A stretch of 64,000 nucleotides of DNA from Eikenella corrodens (lineage in GTDB: Bacteria > Pseudomonadota > Gammaproteobacteria > Burkholderiales > Neisseriaceae): positions 1,674,001 to 1,738,000 of the forward strand of contig NZ_CP034670.1 of NCBI RefSeq assembly GCF_003990355.1, given 5' to 3'. Below the pieces are notes generated by a model, which made no database searches, was not told the DNA's origin, and saw only the letters and a list, made by a program, of their open reading frames with translations. A program made the translations under genes and the position numbers. The first letter of the stretch is position 1; the number at the start of each line of letters is the position of its first letter. Shown in pieces: positions 40,297 through 50,539 of the stretch.

Positions 40297-41676
40297 CTAC
40301 TCCGCCAAATCCCTGCACAGCCGCACCGCTTCGTCCAGCCGTTCCACACCGAAGATTTCCAGGCCGGGGAATTCTTTTTTGCTGCGCGGCAGGTTGGCTT
40401 TGGGCACGATGGCGCGTTTGAAACCGAGTTTTTCCGCTTCTTTCAGCCGCTCCTGCCCGCGTGCCACGGGGCGCACTTCGCCGCTTAATCCCACTTCGCC
40501 GAAGGCCACCATTTTTTCCGGCAGCGGCTTGTTGCGGAAGCTGGACACCATCGCCAGAATCACCGCCAAATCCGCTGCCGGCTCGCTGATTTTTACGCCG
40601 CCCACGGCGTTGATGAACACGTCTTGGTCGAAGCAGGCGATGCCGGCGTGGCGGTTGAGCACGGCCAGCAGCATGGCGAGGCGGTTTTGTTCCAAGCCGA
40701 CGGTGAGCCGTTTGGGCGTGAAGCCGTGCGCGTCGTCCACCAGTGCTTGGATTTCCACCAGCAGCGGGCGGCTGCCTTCCTGCGTCACCAGCACGCACGA
40801 GCCGGCCACGTCGTCGCGGTAGCTGGCGAGGAAGATGGCGGAGGGGTTGGACACGCCTTTGAGGCCGTTTTCCAGCATGGCGAACACGCCCAGCTCGTTG
40901 GCCGCGCCGAAGCGGTTTTTGATGGCGCGAATCATGCGGTAGTTGGAATGCTGGTCGCCTTCGAAATACAGCACGGTATCCACCATGTGTTCGAGCACGC
41001 GCGGGCCGGCAATCGCGCCGTCTTTGGTGACGTGGCCGACAAAAATCATGGCGATGCCCATCTGCTTGGCCATGCGCGTGAACTGGGCGGCGCACTCGCG
41101 CACCTGCGACACGGAGCCGGGCGCGGAGGTAATCTGGTCGGAATACATGGTTTGAATCGAGTCGATGACCACCACGGCGGGCTGGTGCTGTTTCAAAGCA
41201 GCCTGCACCGCTTCCAAACGGATTTCCGCCAGCAGATGCACGCCGTCCGCATCCAGCCCCAGCCGCTGCGCGCGCAGGGCGACCTGTTGTGCTGATTCCT
41301 CGCCCGACACATACAGCACTTTGCGTTTTTTCGCCATCAGGGCAACGGTTTGCAGCAACAGCGTGGATTTGCCGATGCCAGGGTCGCCGCCCAACAAAAT
41401 CACCGCGCCGTCCACCAGCCCGCCGCCGAGCACGCGGTCGAGTTCGCCCATGCCGGTGGGCTCGCGCGGCACTTCGGCGGCGGTAACTTTGGAGAGTTCC
41501 TGCACTTGCGTAGTGTCCGCCGCCCACGATTGGAAGCGGGCATTCTTCGGCTCGGGCGCGGCGATGCCTTCCTGCAAGGTGTTCCACTCGCCGCAGTGCG
41601 GACATTTGCCCTGCCACTTGGGCACGGTGCCGCCGCATTCGGTGCAGGTGTAGAGGGTTTTGGGGGCTTTGGCCAT
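40297..41676 (-). CDS. radA: DNA repair protein RadA
   Basis: 459 residues. RadA helps process recombination intermediates by branch migration. Visible parts are the N-terminal C4 zinc finger (CTECGGTVPKWQGKCPHC), RecA-like Walker A GGDPGIGKST near residue 95, the RadA-specific KNRFGAANELGVF motif near residue 250, and the C-terminal Lon-protease-like domain (LRLPEK-type region reads NKPLPEKMVAFGEVGLSGE). For a naturally competent family it may also assist transformation. Confidence 0.95.
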   Translation of the reverse strand: MAKAPKTLYTCTECGGTVPKWQGKCPHCGEWNTLQEGIAAPEPKNARFQSWAADTTQVQELSKVTAAEVPREPTGMGELDRVLGGGLVDGAVILLGGDPGIGKSTLLLQTVALMAKKRKVLYVSGEESAQQVALRAQRLGLDADGVHLLAEIRLEAVQAALKQHQPAVVVIDSIQTMYSDQITSAPGSVSQVRECAAQFTRMAKQMGIAMIFVGHVTKDGAIAGPRVLEHMVDTVLYFEGDQHSNYRMIRAIKNRFGAANELGVFAMLENGLKGVSNPSAIFLASYRDDVAGSCVLVTQEGSRPLLVEIQALVDDAHGFTPKRLTVGLEQNRLAMLLAVLNRHAGIACFDQDVFINAVGGVKISEPAADLAVILAMVSSFRNKPLPEKMVAFGEVGLSGEVRPVARGQERLKEAEKLGFKRAIVPKANLPRSKKEFPGLEIFGVERLDEAVRLCRDLAE

Positions 41677-41745
41677 AGTATTGTTTTCCTTGTATCTTTT
41701 ATTTTCAGATAGCCTTTTGGGTGTTGGATAAGGCTACCTGAAAGC

Positions 41746-42357
41746 TCAGCGGGTTTCTGCCAAGCTCAAATCTGTTTTGCCGAAATTCAAAGTGTAGTTG
41801 CGCTCGTTGCCGAATTGTTGCACGGGAGTGAAGCCGTATTGCTCGAGCAATTGGATAAGCTCGGCGCGGCTGAGTTTATCCGCATCTCCGGCGGCTTCGG
41901 AAATGGACAGCAGCCCGTCCGGGGTGAGCAGGCGGTGGAATTCGGCGAGGTAGGCCGCTTGGTCGGCCACTTCGCCTAAAACGGTTACCAGCACGATACG
42001 GTGAAACGAAGCGCTGGCAAAGGGGAAGCTGCTGCCGCTGCACAGGTGGTATTCGGCATTGGGAATATGGCGTTTTTCCAGCCGCTGCCGCGCTTTGGCC
42101 AGCATTTCAGGCTGAATATCGGCCAACACCAAGCTGCCCTGCGGCACGGATCGGGCGAGTGCGGGGCTGAAATAGCCCGGCCCGCAGCCCACTTCGAGAA
42201 TGCGCTGTTGCGGCTGCAACTCCAGCCTGCTCACCAGCTCAGCGGGGGAAAGCGCCCAGTTGCGCAGGGGATGAGCAGGGTAAAGGCGAGCTGGTGGGGG
42301 GAAGAGCGCGCCTTTGGCGGTAAGGCCGTGCCAGATGGTTTTGAGGGTGCGGAGCAT
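41746..42357 (-). CDS. Class I SAM-dependent methyltransferase
   Basis: 203 residues with motif I ILEVGCGPGYFSPALARS at about residues 53-70, then VLADIQPEMLAKARQRLE and FHRLLTPDGLLSISEAAG, so a UbiE/Methyltransf_11-type small-molecule enzyme. The substrate is unknown. The gene sits between DUS pairs (about 41702-41743 and 42366-42403). Confidence 0.8.
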   Translation of the reverse strand: MLRTLKTIWHGLTAKGALFPPPARLYPAHPLRNWALSPAELVSRLELQPQQRILEVGCGPGYFSPALARSVPQGSLVLADIQPEMLAKARQRLEKRHIPNAEYHLCSGSSFPFASASFHRIVLVTVLGEVADQAAYLAEFHRLLTPDGLLSISEAAGDADKLSRAELIQLLEQYGFTPVQQFGNERNYTLNFGKTDLSLAETR

Positions 42358-42365
42358 GGTGTTTT

Positions 42366-42403
42366 TTCAGGTAGCCTGGATGTGGATTAGGGCTACCTGA
42401 AAA
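42366..42403. repeat. Inverted AG-eikDUS pair plus third copy
   Basis: TTTTTCAGGTAGCCT and AGGGCTACCTGAAAAT face each other. A third copy follows at 42423-42435. It lies in the 339-base divergent spacer between the methyltransferase and lysC genes, which holds no reading frame of its own on either strand. Confidence 0.55.
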
Positions 42404-42696
42404 TTAGGGTCAGACAATTTGTTTTCAGGTAGCCTTTGCGTATTCGGCCAGGCGGATTGTAGCAAACCCTTTGCGTGGCGGTTGGCTCGATTAAGGGAAA
42501 GCGCTGCCACGAAATGCTGTCGTACCCCTGTGTGATGGCACAACGGCGGCGAATGAGGCTTGTTTTTTTATGCCGAACTGGCAATAATGCCGCTCTGCCC
42601 GATATATCGGCAAACTGTCCACTTCCCAATTTTCGGCCAATCCGTTGCCATGTGCGGTACGGATTGGCTTCAAAAGTAAAGAGAGTATTCAAACAA

Positions 42697-43920
42697 ATGG
42701 CTTTATTGGTACAGAAATACGGCGGGACTTCGGTGGGAAGCCCCGAGCGCATTAAGAATGTGGCCAAACGCATCGCCCGCGCCCGCGCCGGAGGGCACGA
42801 CGTGGTGGTGGTGGTGTCCGCCATGAGCGGCGAAACCAACCGCCTGGTGGCGTTGGCGCACGAAATCCGGGAGTTTCCCGACCCGCGCGAAATGGACGTT
42901 GTGCTCGCCACCGGCGAGCAGGTAACCATCGGCCTTCTGGCCATGGCGCTGCAGGACATCGGCGTGCCTGCCAAGAGCTACACCGGCTGGCAGGTGCCCG
43001 TGCAAACCGACAACGCCCACACCAAAGCCCGCATCGAATGCATCGACGATGCCAAAATGCGTGCCGATTTGGCGGCGGGCAAAGTGGTGATTGTGGCCGG
43101 TTTCCAAGGCGTGGACGCCGATGGCAACATCACCACGCTGGGGCGCGGCGGCTCCGATACTTCCGCCGTGGCGCTGGCCGCCGCACTCAAGGCGGACGAA
43201 TGCCAAATCTACACCGACGTGGACGGCGTTTACACCACCGACCCGCGCGTGGTGCCCGAAGCGCGGCGCATGAACACCGTATCGTTTGAAGAAATGCTCG
43301 AACTGGCGAGCTTGGGCAGCAAAGTGCTGCAAATCCGCTCGGTGGAATTCGCCGGCAAATACAAAGTGCGCCTGCGCGTATTGAGCAGCCTCACCGATGG
43401 CGGCGAAGGCACCCTGATTACTTACGAGGAAGACCCCAACATGGAAAAAGCCATTGTATCCGGTATCGCATTCGACAAAAACCAAGCCCGCATCAACGTG
43501 CGCGGCGTGCCCGACAAACCCGGCATCGCCTACCAGATTTTGGGCGCGGTGGCCGACGCCAACATCGATGTGGACATGATTATCCAAAATGCCGGCGAAG
43601 AAGGCACCACCGATTTCTCCTTCACCGTATCGCGCGGCGACTACCGCCACACGCTTGATTTGCTGCAAAGCGTGCAGGAAAGCATCGGCGCGGCCGATAT
43701 TCACGGCGACGATACCGTATGCAAAGTATCCATCGTCGGCATCGGCATGCGCTCGCACATCAACGTGGCCGCCACCATGTTCCGCACCCTGGCCGAGGAA
43801 AACATCAATATCCAGCTGATTTCCACTTCCGAAATCAAAATTTCCGTGCTGATCGATGAAAAATACCTCGAGCTCGCCACCCGCGTGCTGCACAAAGCCT
43901 TCGGCCTCGACCGACCGTAA
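42697..43920 (+). CDS. lysC: Aspartate kinase
   Basis: 407 residues from the ATG at 42697 (MALLVQKYGGTSVGS). It phosphorylates aspartate for lysine, threonine, methionine and diaminopimelate synthesis. The kinase signature KYGGTSVGS is at residues 7-15, GRGGSDTSAVALAAAL in the middle, and two C-terminal ACT domains (INVRGVPDKPGIAYQILGAV; VSIVGIGMRSHINVAATMF) suggest allosteric control by end products. The longer frame from 42475 lacks a supported start. A strong terminator follows. Confidence 0.95.
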   Translation: MALLVQKYGGTSVGSPERIKNVAKRIARARAGGHDVVVVVSAMSGETNRLVALAHEIREFPDPREMDVVLATGEQVTIGLLAMALQDIGVPAKSYTGWQVPVQTDNAHTKARIECIDDAKMRADLAAGKVVIVAGFQGVDADGNITTLGRGGSDTSAVALAAALKADECQIYTDVDGVYTTDPRVVPEARRMNTVSFEEMLELASLGSKVLQIRSVEFAGKYKVRLRVLSSLTDGGEGTLITYEEDPNMEKAIVSGIAFDKNQARINVRGVPDKPGIAYQILGAVADANIDVDMIIQNAGEEGTTDFSFTVSRGDYRHTLDLLQSVQESIGAADIHGDDTVCKVSIVGIGMRSHINVAATMFRTLAEENINIQLISTSEIKISVLIDEKYLELATRVLHKAFGLDRP

Positions 43921-43929
43921 TAAACGCCC

Positions 43930-43968
43930 TGCCCCGCGGCCTCTACGGCGTGGGGCATTTTTTTACCT
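43930..43968 (+). terminator. Rho-independent terminator of lysC
   Basis: CTGCCCCGC / GCGTGGGGCA stem with a short loop followed by TTTTTTT, directly after the stop. Confidence 0.85.
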
Positions 43969-44023
43969 TGCACAACCAAATTCTCATTTTCAGGTAGCCT
44001 CAATCCACACAGGAACAACCCGT

Positions 44024-44239
44024 ATGATGAAAAACCGCAACTTCGGCAACATCACCGACCTGCTCGACGAGAAAAACATCAGCCCGGCCAAACGCCGCCG
44101 CATCCTCGCCACCGCCGCCGCGCTGGATTTAATCGACACCGCGCTTAACAATTCCGGCAGCCAACACAAGCTCGAAGAAGAAATGGCGCGCCTGCCGCAA
44201 TACACCGCCGCCATCGAAGCCTTATTGAAGATCGATTAA
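44024..44239 (+). CDS. Small hypothetical protein, 71 residues
   Basis: MMKNRNFGNITDLLDEKNIS.., predicted helical and charged (SPAKRRRILATAAALDLIDT), with no signal. Not recognised. It is preceded by AGGAACAACCCGT and followed by a DUS-pair hairpin. The reading frame has the GC-rich codon use of the core genome, so it is probably real and native. Confidence 0.6.
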   Translation: MMKNRNFGNITDLLDEKNISPAKRRRILATAAALDLIDTALNNSGSQHKLEEEMARLPQYTAAIEALLKID

Positions 44240-44261
44240 AAAGTTTTCACTGCCCCATACC

Positions 44262-44300
44262 ATTTTCAGGTAGCCTCTCCCAGAAAGGCTACCTGAAAAC
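44262..44300 (+). terminator. DUS-pair terminator
   Basis: ATTTTCAGGTAGCCT and AAGGCTACCTGAAAAC around an 8-base loop, 22 bases after the small gene. Confidence 0.65.
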
Positions 44301-44734
44301 ACAATTTGAATATGCCAAGAGTTAAGCCAACATTGCTATAGCAGCCTTTTATCGGGCTGCCCCAGCCCGCATTCCAAGTAAAAAACTTTATCTTTTTGTA
44401 AACCAAGCATATTCACGAACCGCTCTATCCCTGCTGCCCAAAAGGCTACCTGAAAGCCGCCCAGCCCTTCCCACGCACTGCCTTCCAGCCTACTAAAAAT
44501 CAACAAAACCTAAAACAAATCAACAGAAAACAACAAACTCCAAACCAAACCACAACCCGCCACACCCAGGCCGCATCCGCCATTTCGCCTCATCGCCACA
44601 CTACTGTGCATACAAACAAATAGGGTGTCGGCAAATTTCCCCTATCCCAGCCCAAGCCGCCGCCGCATTGCCTAAACCTGCCGATGCGGTAAAATAATGC
44701 CTTCCCAACCGTTCCCAAGCAGGAAAGACTTGCC
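44301..44734. other. Spacer with no gene seen
   Basis: 434 bases between the small gene and slyD. I see one single AG-eikDUS (about 44443) and A-rich stretches, but no supported reading frame, RNA gene or repeat. The slyD promoter must lie near its 3' end, where AAGCAGGAAAGACTTGCC precedes the ATG. Confidence 0.5.
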
Positions 44735-45214
44735 ATGAACATCGAAAAAGACACCGTAGTAACCCTGCATTATGAAATGTTTGATGCCAACAACCAGCTG
44801 ATCGACAAAACAGAAGAGCCCATCGCCTATCTGCACGGCGGCTACGACGGCATTTTTCCGCTGGTGGAAGAAGCGCTGCACGGCAAAGCCGTGGGCGAAG
44901 AAGTAGACGTAACCCTTTCTCCCGACGACGCATTCGGCGAACAAGACCCGGAATTGGTGCGCATCGAGCCGCTCAATGTTTTCCCCGTGGAAGTGGAAGT
45001 GGGCATGATGTTTGAAGCCGACGACCCCGAAACCGGCGACACCCTGGTTTACCGCGTAACCGACATCGCCGACGGCAAAGCCGTGGTAGACGGCAACCAT
45101 CCGCTGGCCGACATGAAGCTGCGCTTCAAAGGCAAAGTGGCCGAAATCCGCCCCGCCACCGCCGAAGAAATCGCTCACGGCCATGTCCACGGCGCACATG
45201 GCCATCACCACTAA
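44735..45214 (+). CDS. slyD: FKBP-type peptidyl-prolyl isomerase, SlyD
   Basis: 159 residues: split FKBP domain (MNIEKDTVVTLHYEMFDANN; GGYDGIFPLVEEALHGKAVG) with the inserted chaperone flap in the middle (SPDDAFGEQDPELVRIEPL) and a His-rich tail (HGHVHGAHGHHH). SlyD is a cytoplasmic prolyl isomerase and chaperone. The His tail binds nickel and is shorter than in E. coli. A classical terminator follows. Confidence 0.93.
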   Translation: MNIEKDTVVTLHYEMFDANNQLIDKTEEPIAYLHGGYDGIFPLVEEALHGKAVGEEVDVTLSPDDAFGEQDPELVRIEPLNVFPVEVEVGMMFEADDPETGDTLVYRVTDIADGKAVVDGNHPLADMKLRFKGKVAEIRPATAEEIAHGHVHGAHGHHH

Positions 45215-45231
45215 TTCCCATCTTCGCCCAA

Positions 45232-45271
45232 TCAGGCGGGTTGCCACAAAGGCAGCCCGCCTGCTTTCTTT
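45232..45271 (+). terminator. Rho-independent terminator of slyD
   Basis: CAGGCGGGTTGCC / GGCAGCCCGCCTG stem (one G-T pair) around ACAAA, followed by CTTTCTTTTC. Confidence 0.85.
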
Positions 45272-45767
45272 TCAAACTGCTGCAAACTTTGGTTTGGCAA
45301 AAACCCGCTCTCCTGCGGTAACTACGCTTTAGCTTCGCAGAAACTTCTTTGAAGCAGCGCTTTCAGGTAGCCTTCTGTTCCATATATTGTCACACAATAA
45401 TCACAACCTATTCTTTAAACAGCAAATAGCAAGATATGCTCCCACGATGGATTATCATGTCTCCCTAACTTACCACCCTGCATCCAAGAATATTGTTTCC
45501 GCCATAGCAGCCTATAAATAAAGTATTTCAGCCATTACCTTACCTGCCTCTAAGGCTACCTGAAACCTCTCTGCCACATCCTACCGCCACCGCCCCTCCC
45601 CACCCTACCTCAAATCACATATTTCGCGTATCATTAGCCAGTCTTAATTTTCATTATGACGGGTTAAAACCGGCAAAGAACAACGCGGCAAAACTGCATT
45701 GCTCGGGTTTCGTTGCTCGGGTTGCAATCCGCCATACCAACCCAAGAAGCTCAAGAGGAGCCCCAGC
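45272..45767. other. Spacer upstream of glutamate dehydrogenase, no gene seen
   Basis: About 496 bases with two single uptake sequences (about 45359-45372 and 45551-45564), A+T-rich leader sequence and no convincing reading frame or RNA. A possibly related, diverged copy of the 50-bp repeat seen near 60.0 and 60.4 kb lies at about 45327-45371. The gdh ribosome site AAGAGGAGCCCC is at its end. Confidence 0.45.
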
Positions 45768-48700
45768 ATGAACCTGCCGCCTCCCGTTTTGCGCCTGCAA
45801 GACAGTGCCCGCCAACAGAATTTTGCAGAAGATTTCCTCCCCTTCCTTGCCGGCTATTATCGCCAGGCCGACTTTGCCGACCTGGCCTGCTATAGCGACA
45901 CCGAACTCTTATCTGCCGCCGATTCGCACCGCAAGCTTGCCCAAGAGCCCCGTGCCGCCGGCAAGGCCGTGGTGCGCGTTTCGCCCATCGGTGGCAGCGT
46001 GCTGCACACGCTGGTGGAAATTGTGGCCGACCAGCTCCCCTTCTTGCTCGACTCCCTGTTGATGCTGCTCAACCGCGAGCAGCGTGTGCCTTTGGCCGTG
46101 TTGCACAGCGCATGGCAGGTCAAACGCAATGCAGACGGCAAAGCTGCTGCCCTCGAAGAAGCCGCCAAAGAAAGCAGCGCGCAAGAAACCTTGGTGGCCG
46201 TGTATCTGGAAGGCGGCGAGGCCGCACAAGACCAAAAACTGGCTGAGCAAATCCGCAGCCTCTTGGCCGAATTGGGCACGGTTGTAGAAAGTGAACACAA
46301 ACTACGCGGTCAGCTTTTGCTGGTTAACCAGATGATTCTGAACGAAGGCCGCAGCCAAGATGCAGAAATCGTCTCCTTCCTCAGCTGGCTGGCCGACCGC
46401 CATTTCCTCCTGATGGGCTTCTGCGAATACGATTTGGTCAACCATTCCGGCAGCCCGCGCCTGCAGGCCAAAGCCAACACCGCGCAAGGCATCCTTGCCG
46501 GTAACAGCAATCAGATTGCCGATGATTTTGCCGCCCTCTCCGATGCCGACAAAAAACAATGGCTGCACCACGACCGCCTGCTGCTCAACCGCTCGCCGCA
46601 GCGCAGCCGCATCCACCGCCCGGCCTATCTCAACCAAGTCAGCATCCAAAAACTCAACGCCAACGGCCAAGTTATCGGCCAATGGTGCTTCATCGGCCTC
46701 TACACCGCCGCCGCCTACACCGACAGCATCTGGAACATCCCCATGCTGCGCGGCAAAGCCGAGCATGTGCTGAAACACTGCGGTTTTGCCGACGGCAGCC
46801 ACGAAGAACACAACCTGCGCCACCTGCTGCAAACCTACCCGCGCGACGAGCTGTTTGAATCTAGCAACGAAGAGCTGGCCGAAGCCGCTACCGGCCTGCT
46901 TGCACTGGGCCATCGCCCGCGCGTGCGCCTGTTTGCCCGCAGCGACGTGTTCAAACGCTACGTTTCCGTGCTGTGCTATCTGCCCAAAGAACAATTCGGC
47001 AGCGAACTGTGCCAACGCATTGCAGGCTACCTGAAAACCACCCTGGCCGCCGAAAGCTGCGAATACGCCGTGCAGCTGACCGACGACAACCCGCTCGCCT
47101 GCATCCAATTCCTGTGCCTTACCGATGCCGGCAAACTGCCTGCCTTTACCCGCAGCGAGTTGGAGCAACACATTGCCGGCCTGGCAACCAATGCCGAAGC
47201 CGCACCACAACCCAAAGCCGAACAGAAAAAACAGTCTGAAGCCAAACCCAAAGCCAAGGCCAAATCTGCCTCTGCCGCCCACGAAGACGACGCCGCCTTC
47301 TCCGCCGCCTACCGCGAAGCCTTCAGCCCCGATCAGGCGGTTACCGATCTCAAACACGCCGAACTCCTCAACAACGACCACAAGTTGGTTACCGTCTTCT
47401 CCGAGCAGGAAAACCCGGCCGCGCCCTACGCGCTGCGCCTCTACACCCCGCAAATCAGCCCGCCGCTGTCACAAACCCTGCCCATTATCGGGAACATGGG
47501 GTTCGACGTGCATACCGCCGTACCCTATACCCTGCACACCGAAAACAGCGCCGTCGGCCTGAACCACTTCTCTCTCAAACCCAATGTGGCTGTCTACGCT
47601 CAAGCCGATGGCTGCGATGCCTTGGGAAGCGAACTGCCCGCGCTGTTTGCCGAAGTATGGGCAGGCCGTGTGGAAAACGACCGCTTCAACGCCCTCGTGC
47701 TCTCCGCCGGCATCACCTGGCGCAACAGCGTTCTGCTACGTGCACTGGCCAAATATTTGAAACAAGCTACCCTGCCGTTCTCCCAAGAGTGCATCGAGCA
47801 AACCCTCATCCGCCACGGCGCCATCGCCACCAAGCTGGCGGAGCTGTTTGCCGCCCGTCTGCATCCTGAAGAAGCCGATGAAAACCGTGCCCTGATGATT
47901 AACAGCGAGCTCACCGGCCTCTTGGCCGACGTGCCCTCGCTGGACGAAGAGCGCATCATCAATGCCTTCCGCTCCGTGATTTTGGCCGTGTGCCGCACCA
48001 ACTTCTGGCAAACCGATAAAGAAGGCGGCCTGAAATCCGAAATCAGCCTGAAAATCAAATCCAAAGACATCCCCTTCCTACCCAAGCCGCTCCCGCTGTT
48101 TGAAATTTGGGTGTACAGCCTGCGCGTAGAAGGCACCCACCTGCGCGGCAGCAAAGTGGCACGCGGCGGCCTGCGCTGGTCCGACCGTTTCGACGACTTC
48201 CGTACCGAAGTGCTGGGCTTGGTAAAAGCGCAGATGGTGAAAAACGCCGTAATCGTGCCCGGCGGCTCCAAAGGCGGTTTCGTGTGCAAACAACTGCCCG
48301 ATGCCGCTACCGACCGTGAAGGCTACCTGAAAGAAGGCATTACCTGCTATAAGATCTTCATCAACGCCCTGCTCGACCTCACCGACAACCGCACCGCCGA
48401 AGGCATCGAACCGCCGCAGCAAGTGCACCGCCGCGATGGTGACGACCCCTATTTGGTCGTGGCTGCCGACAAAGGCACCGCCTCCTTCTCCGACACCGCC
48501 AACGCCCTCTCCGCCGAACACGGCTTCTGGCTGGACGACGCTTTCGCCTCCGGCGGCAGCGCCGGCTACGACCACAAAGGCATGGGCATCACTGCGCGGG
48601 GTGCGTGGGAATCGGTAAAACGCCATTTCCGCCATTTGGGTAAAGACATCCAAAACGAAGACTTTACCGTAGTCGGCATCGGCGACATGGGCGGCGACGT

Positions 48701-50528
48701 ATTCGGCAACGGCATGCTGCTGTCCGAACACATCCTGCTCAAAGCCGCCTTCAACCACCGCCACATCTTCATCGATCCGAACCCCAGCGCCGCCAAGAGC
48801 TTTGAAGAGCGCAAACGTCTGTTCCAAAGCGGCGGCGGTTGGGAAAAATACAGCCGTGCGCAGATTTCGCAGGGCGGCGGCGTGTATGAACGCAGCGCCA
48901 AGTCCATCGAGATTACGCCCGAAGTGAAAGCCTGGCTTGGTATCGAAGCCGACAGCCTCACCCCCAACGAGCTCATCCGCGAGCTGCTCAAAGCCGACGT
49001 AGAACTGATCTACAACGGCGGTATCGGCACCTACATCAAAGCCGCTGCCGAAAGCCATGCCGACGTGCGCGACAAAGCCAACGACGAAGTGCGCGTGAAC
49101 GGCGGTGAAATGCGTGCCAAAGTGTTGGGCGAAGGCGGCAACCTCGGCGCCACCCAGCTGGGCCGCATCGAATTCTGGCAAAACGGCGGCCGCTGCTGCA
49201 CCGACGCCATCGACAACTCCGCCGGCGTAGACTGCTCCGACCACGAAGTAAACATCAAAATCCTGCTCGGCGAAGCCGTGCGTGCCGAACGCCTGACGCT
49301 GGAAGAGCGCGATGAGCTGCTCCGGGACATGACCGGCAAAGTGGCGCAATTGGTGTTGCAAGACAACTATCTGCAAACCCAAGCCCTCTCCGTTGCCCAG
49401 CTCAACCCGGCAGGCTACCTGAAAACCGCTGCCGCGCTCATCCGCTATCTGGAAGAAAACGCCGGCCTCGACCGCGCTGTGGAATTCCTGCCGGACGAAG
49501 CCGAAATCAAACGCCGCGCCGAGGCCGGGGAAGGCCTGAGCAACCCGGAAATTGCAGTATTGCTGTCCTACAGCAAAATGCACTGCCAAGACAACCTCTT
49601 GGGCAGCGACCTCCCCGACGATCCCAACTTCCTGCCCGCGCTTATCCGCTATTTCCCCGCCCCGCTCCAGCAGCAATACGGCAGCGAAATGCAGCAGCAC
49701 TACCTGCGGCGCGAAATCATCGCCAACCAGCTGGCCAACCGCGTCATCAACCGCATGGGTATGCACTTCATCCAGCGTTGCAGCGAAGAAAACCAAGCTT
49801 CCGTGGCCGATGTGGTGCGCGCCTACTGGGTGGCCGACATCCTGCTCGACGGTGAAGCCCGTTTCCAAGCCGTGCAGGCGCTCGACAACCGCCTGCCTGC
49901 CGAAGCACAAATGCGCCTGTGTGCCGACATTGCCGACCTTATCGGCCATGTAGCCGGCCAGCTGCTGCGCAGCAAACGCCCCTTCGACAACATCGGCAGC
50001 CTCATCAGCCACTATCGCGCTCCTACTACTGAGTTCATGCAGCAACTGCCGGAGCGCATCCAGGCCGAAGAGCACCCCAGCATCGCCGAACGCGAAGCCT
50101 GGCTCGGCAGCTACAACGTGCTCAGCCAGCAGGATGTGGCCATGCTCGCACGCCTGCCCTTTGCCGCCAATGTGTTGGCCGTGGTGGATTTGGCCGCCAA
50201 AATCGACAAACCCATCGCCACCGTGGCCAAGGCCTACTTCATGCTCTCCGAAAAACTGAACATGAGCTGGATTTACCGCGCCATCGCCAAGCTGCCGAGC
50301 GACAACCAATGGCAGTCGCAAGCCGGTTTGGCCATGTATGAAGACGCCACCAACATCCATTTGGAATTCACGCGCGACTTCCTACAAGCCGGCAGCAACA
50401 GCCGTGCCGCCGCCAAAATCGCCGCAGCCCGCAGCCAGATTGCCGACATGCAGCACTACGAACCGGCCGACTTGTCTATGCTCTCCGCGCTGGTACGCAA
50501 CCTGTCCAAAATCGTGGCAGCAGACTGA
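45768..50528 (+). CDS. gdh2: NAD-specific glutamate dehydrogenase (large type)
   Basis: 1586 residues from the ATG at 45768, preceded by AAGAGGAGCCCCAGC. This is the approximately 180-kDa GDH family (GDH2 of Pseudomonas and Streptomyces), which deaminates glutamate to 2-oxoglutarate with NAD. An N-terminal ACT-like regulatory region is followed by an Ala/Lys-rich low-complexity linker at about residues 485-507. The catalytic core has KVARGGLRWSDRFDDFRTEV near residue 797 and VVGIGDMGGDVFGNGM near residue 967. Two in-frame uptake sequences encode GYLK. Eikenella is asaccharolytic, so amino-acid use through this enzyme would matter. Confidence 0.95.
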   Translation: MNLPPPVLRLQDSARQQNFAEDFLPFLAGYYRQADFADLACYSDTELLSAADSHRKLAQEPRAAGKAVVRVSPIGGSVLHTLVEIVADQLPFLLDSLLMLLNREQRVPLAVLHSAWQVKRNADGKAAALEEAAKESSAQETLVAVYLEGGEAAQDQKLAEQIRSLLAELGTVVESEHKLRGQLLLVNQMILNEGRSQDAEIVSFLSWLADRHFLLMGFCEYDLVNHSGSPRLQAKANTAQGILAGNSNQIADDFAALSDADKKQWLHHDRLLLNRSPQRSRIHRPAYLNQVSIQKLNANGQVIGQWCFIGLYTAAAYTDSIWNIPMLRGKAEHVLKHCGFADGSHEEHNLRHLLQTYPRDELFESSNEELAEAATGLLALGHRPRVRLFARSDVFKRYVSVLCYLPKEQFGSELCQRIAGYLKTTLAAESCEYAVQLTDDNPLACIQFLCLTDAGKLPAFTRSELEQHIAGLATNAEAAPQPKAEQKKQSEAKPKAKAKSASAAHEDDAAFSAAYREAFSPDQAVTDLKHAELLNNDHKLVTVFSEQENPAAPYALRLYTPQISPPLSQTLPIIGNMGFDVHTAVPYTLHTENSAVGLNHFSLKPNVAVYAQADGCDALGSELPALFAEVWAGRVENDRFNALVLSAGITWRNSVLLRALAKYLKQATLPFSQECIEQTLIRHGAIATKLAELFAARLHPEEADENRALMINSELTGLLADVPSLDEERIINAFRSVILAVCRTNFWQTDKEGGLKSEISLKIKSKDIPFLPKPLPLFEIWVYSLRVEGTHLRGSKVARGGLRWSDRFDDFRTEVLGLVKAQMVKNAVIVPGGSKGGFVCKQLPDAATDREGYLKEGITCYKIFINALLDLTDNRTAEGIEPPQQVHRRDGDDPYLVVAADKGTASFSDTANALSAEHGFWLDDAFASGGSAGYDHKGMGITARGAWESVKRHFRHLGKDIQNEDFTVVGIGDMGGDVFGNGMLLSEHILLKAAFNHRHIFIDPNPSAAKSFEERKRLFQSGGGWEKYSRAQISQGGGVYERSAKSIEITPEVKAWLGIEADSLTPNELIRELLKADVELIYNGGIGTYIKAAAESHADVRDKANDEVRVNGGEMRAKVLGEGGNLGATQLGRIEFWQNGGRCCTDAIDNSAGVDCSDHEVNIKILLGEAVRAERLTLEERDELLRDMTGKVAQLVLQDNYLQTQALSVAQLNPAGYLKTAAALIRYLEENAGLDRAVEFLPDEAEIKRRAEAGEGLSNPEIAVLLSYSKMHCQDNLLGSDLPDDPNFLPALIRYFPAPLQQQYGSEMQQHYLRREIIANQLANRVINRMGMHFIQRCSEENQASVADVVRAYWVADILLDGEARFQAVQALDNRLPAEAQMRLCADIADLIGHVAGQLLRSKRPFDNIGSLISHYRAPTTEFMQQLPERIQAEEHPSIAEREAWLGSYNVLSQQDVAMLARLPFAANVLAVVDLAAKIDKPIATVAKAYFMLSEKLNMSWIYRAIAKLPSDNQWQSQAGLAMYEDATNIHLEFTRDFLQAGSNSRAAAKIAAARSQIADMQHYEPADLSMLSALVRNLSKIVAAD

Positions 50529-50539
50529 AGCTGCATAGC

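Noticed and set aside
40220..41638. 472-codon frame overlapping radA on the same strand
   Set aside because: Arg/Gly-rich out-of-frame translation of radA, whose own frame has all RadA motifs.
48078..50360. 760-codon frame antisense to the glutamate dehydrogenase gene
   Set aside because: Shadow of GC-rich codons; no recognisable motif, no ribosome site.
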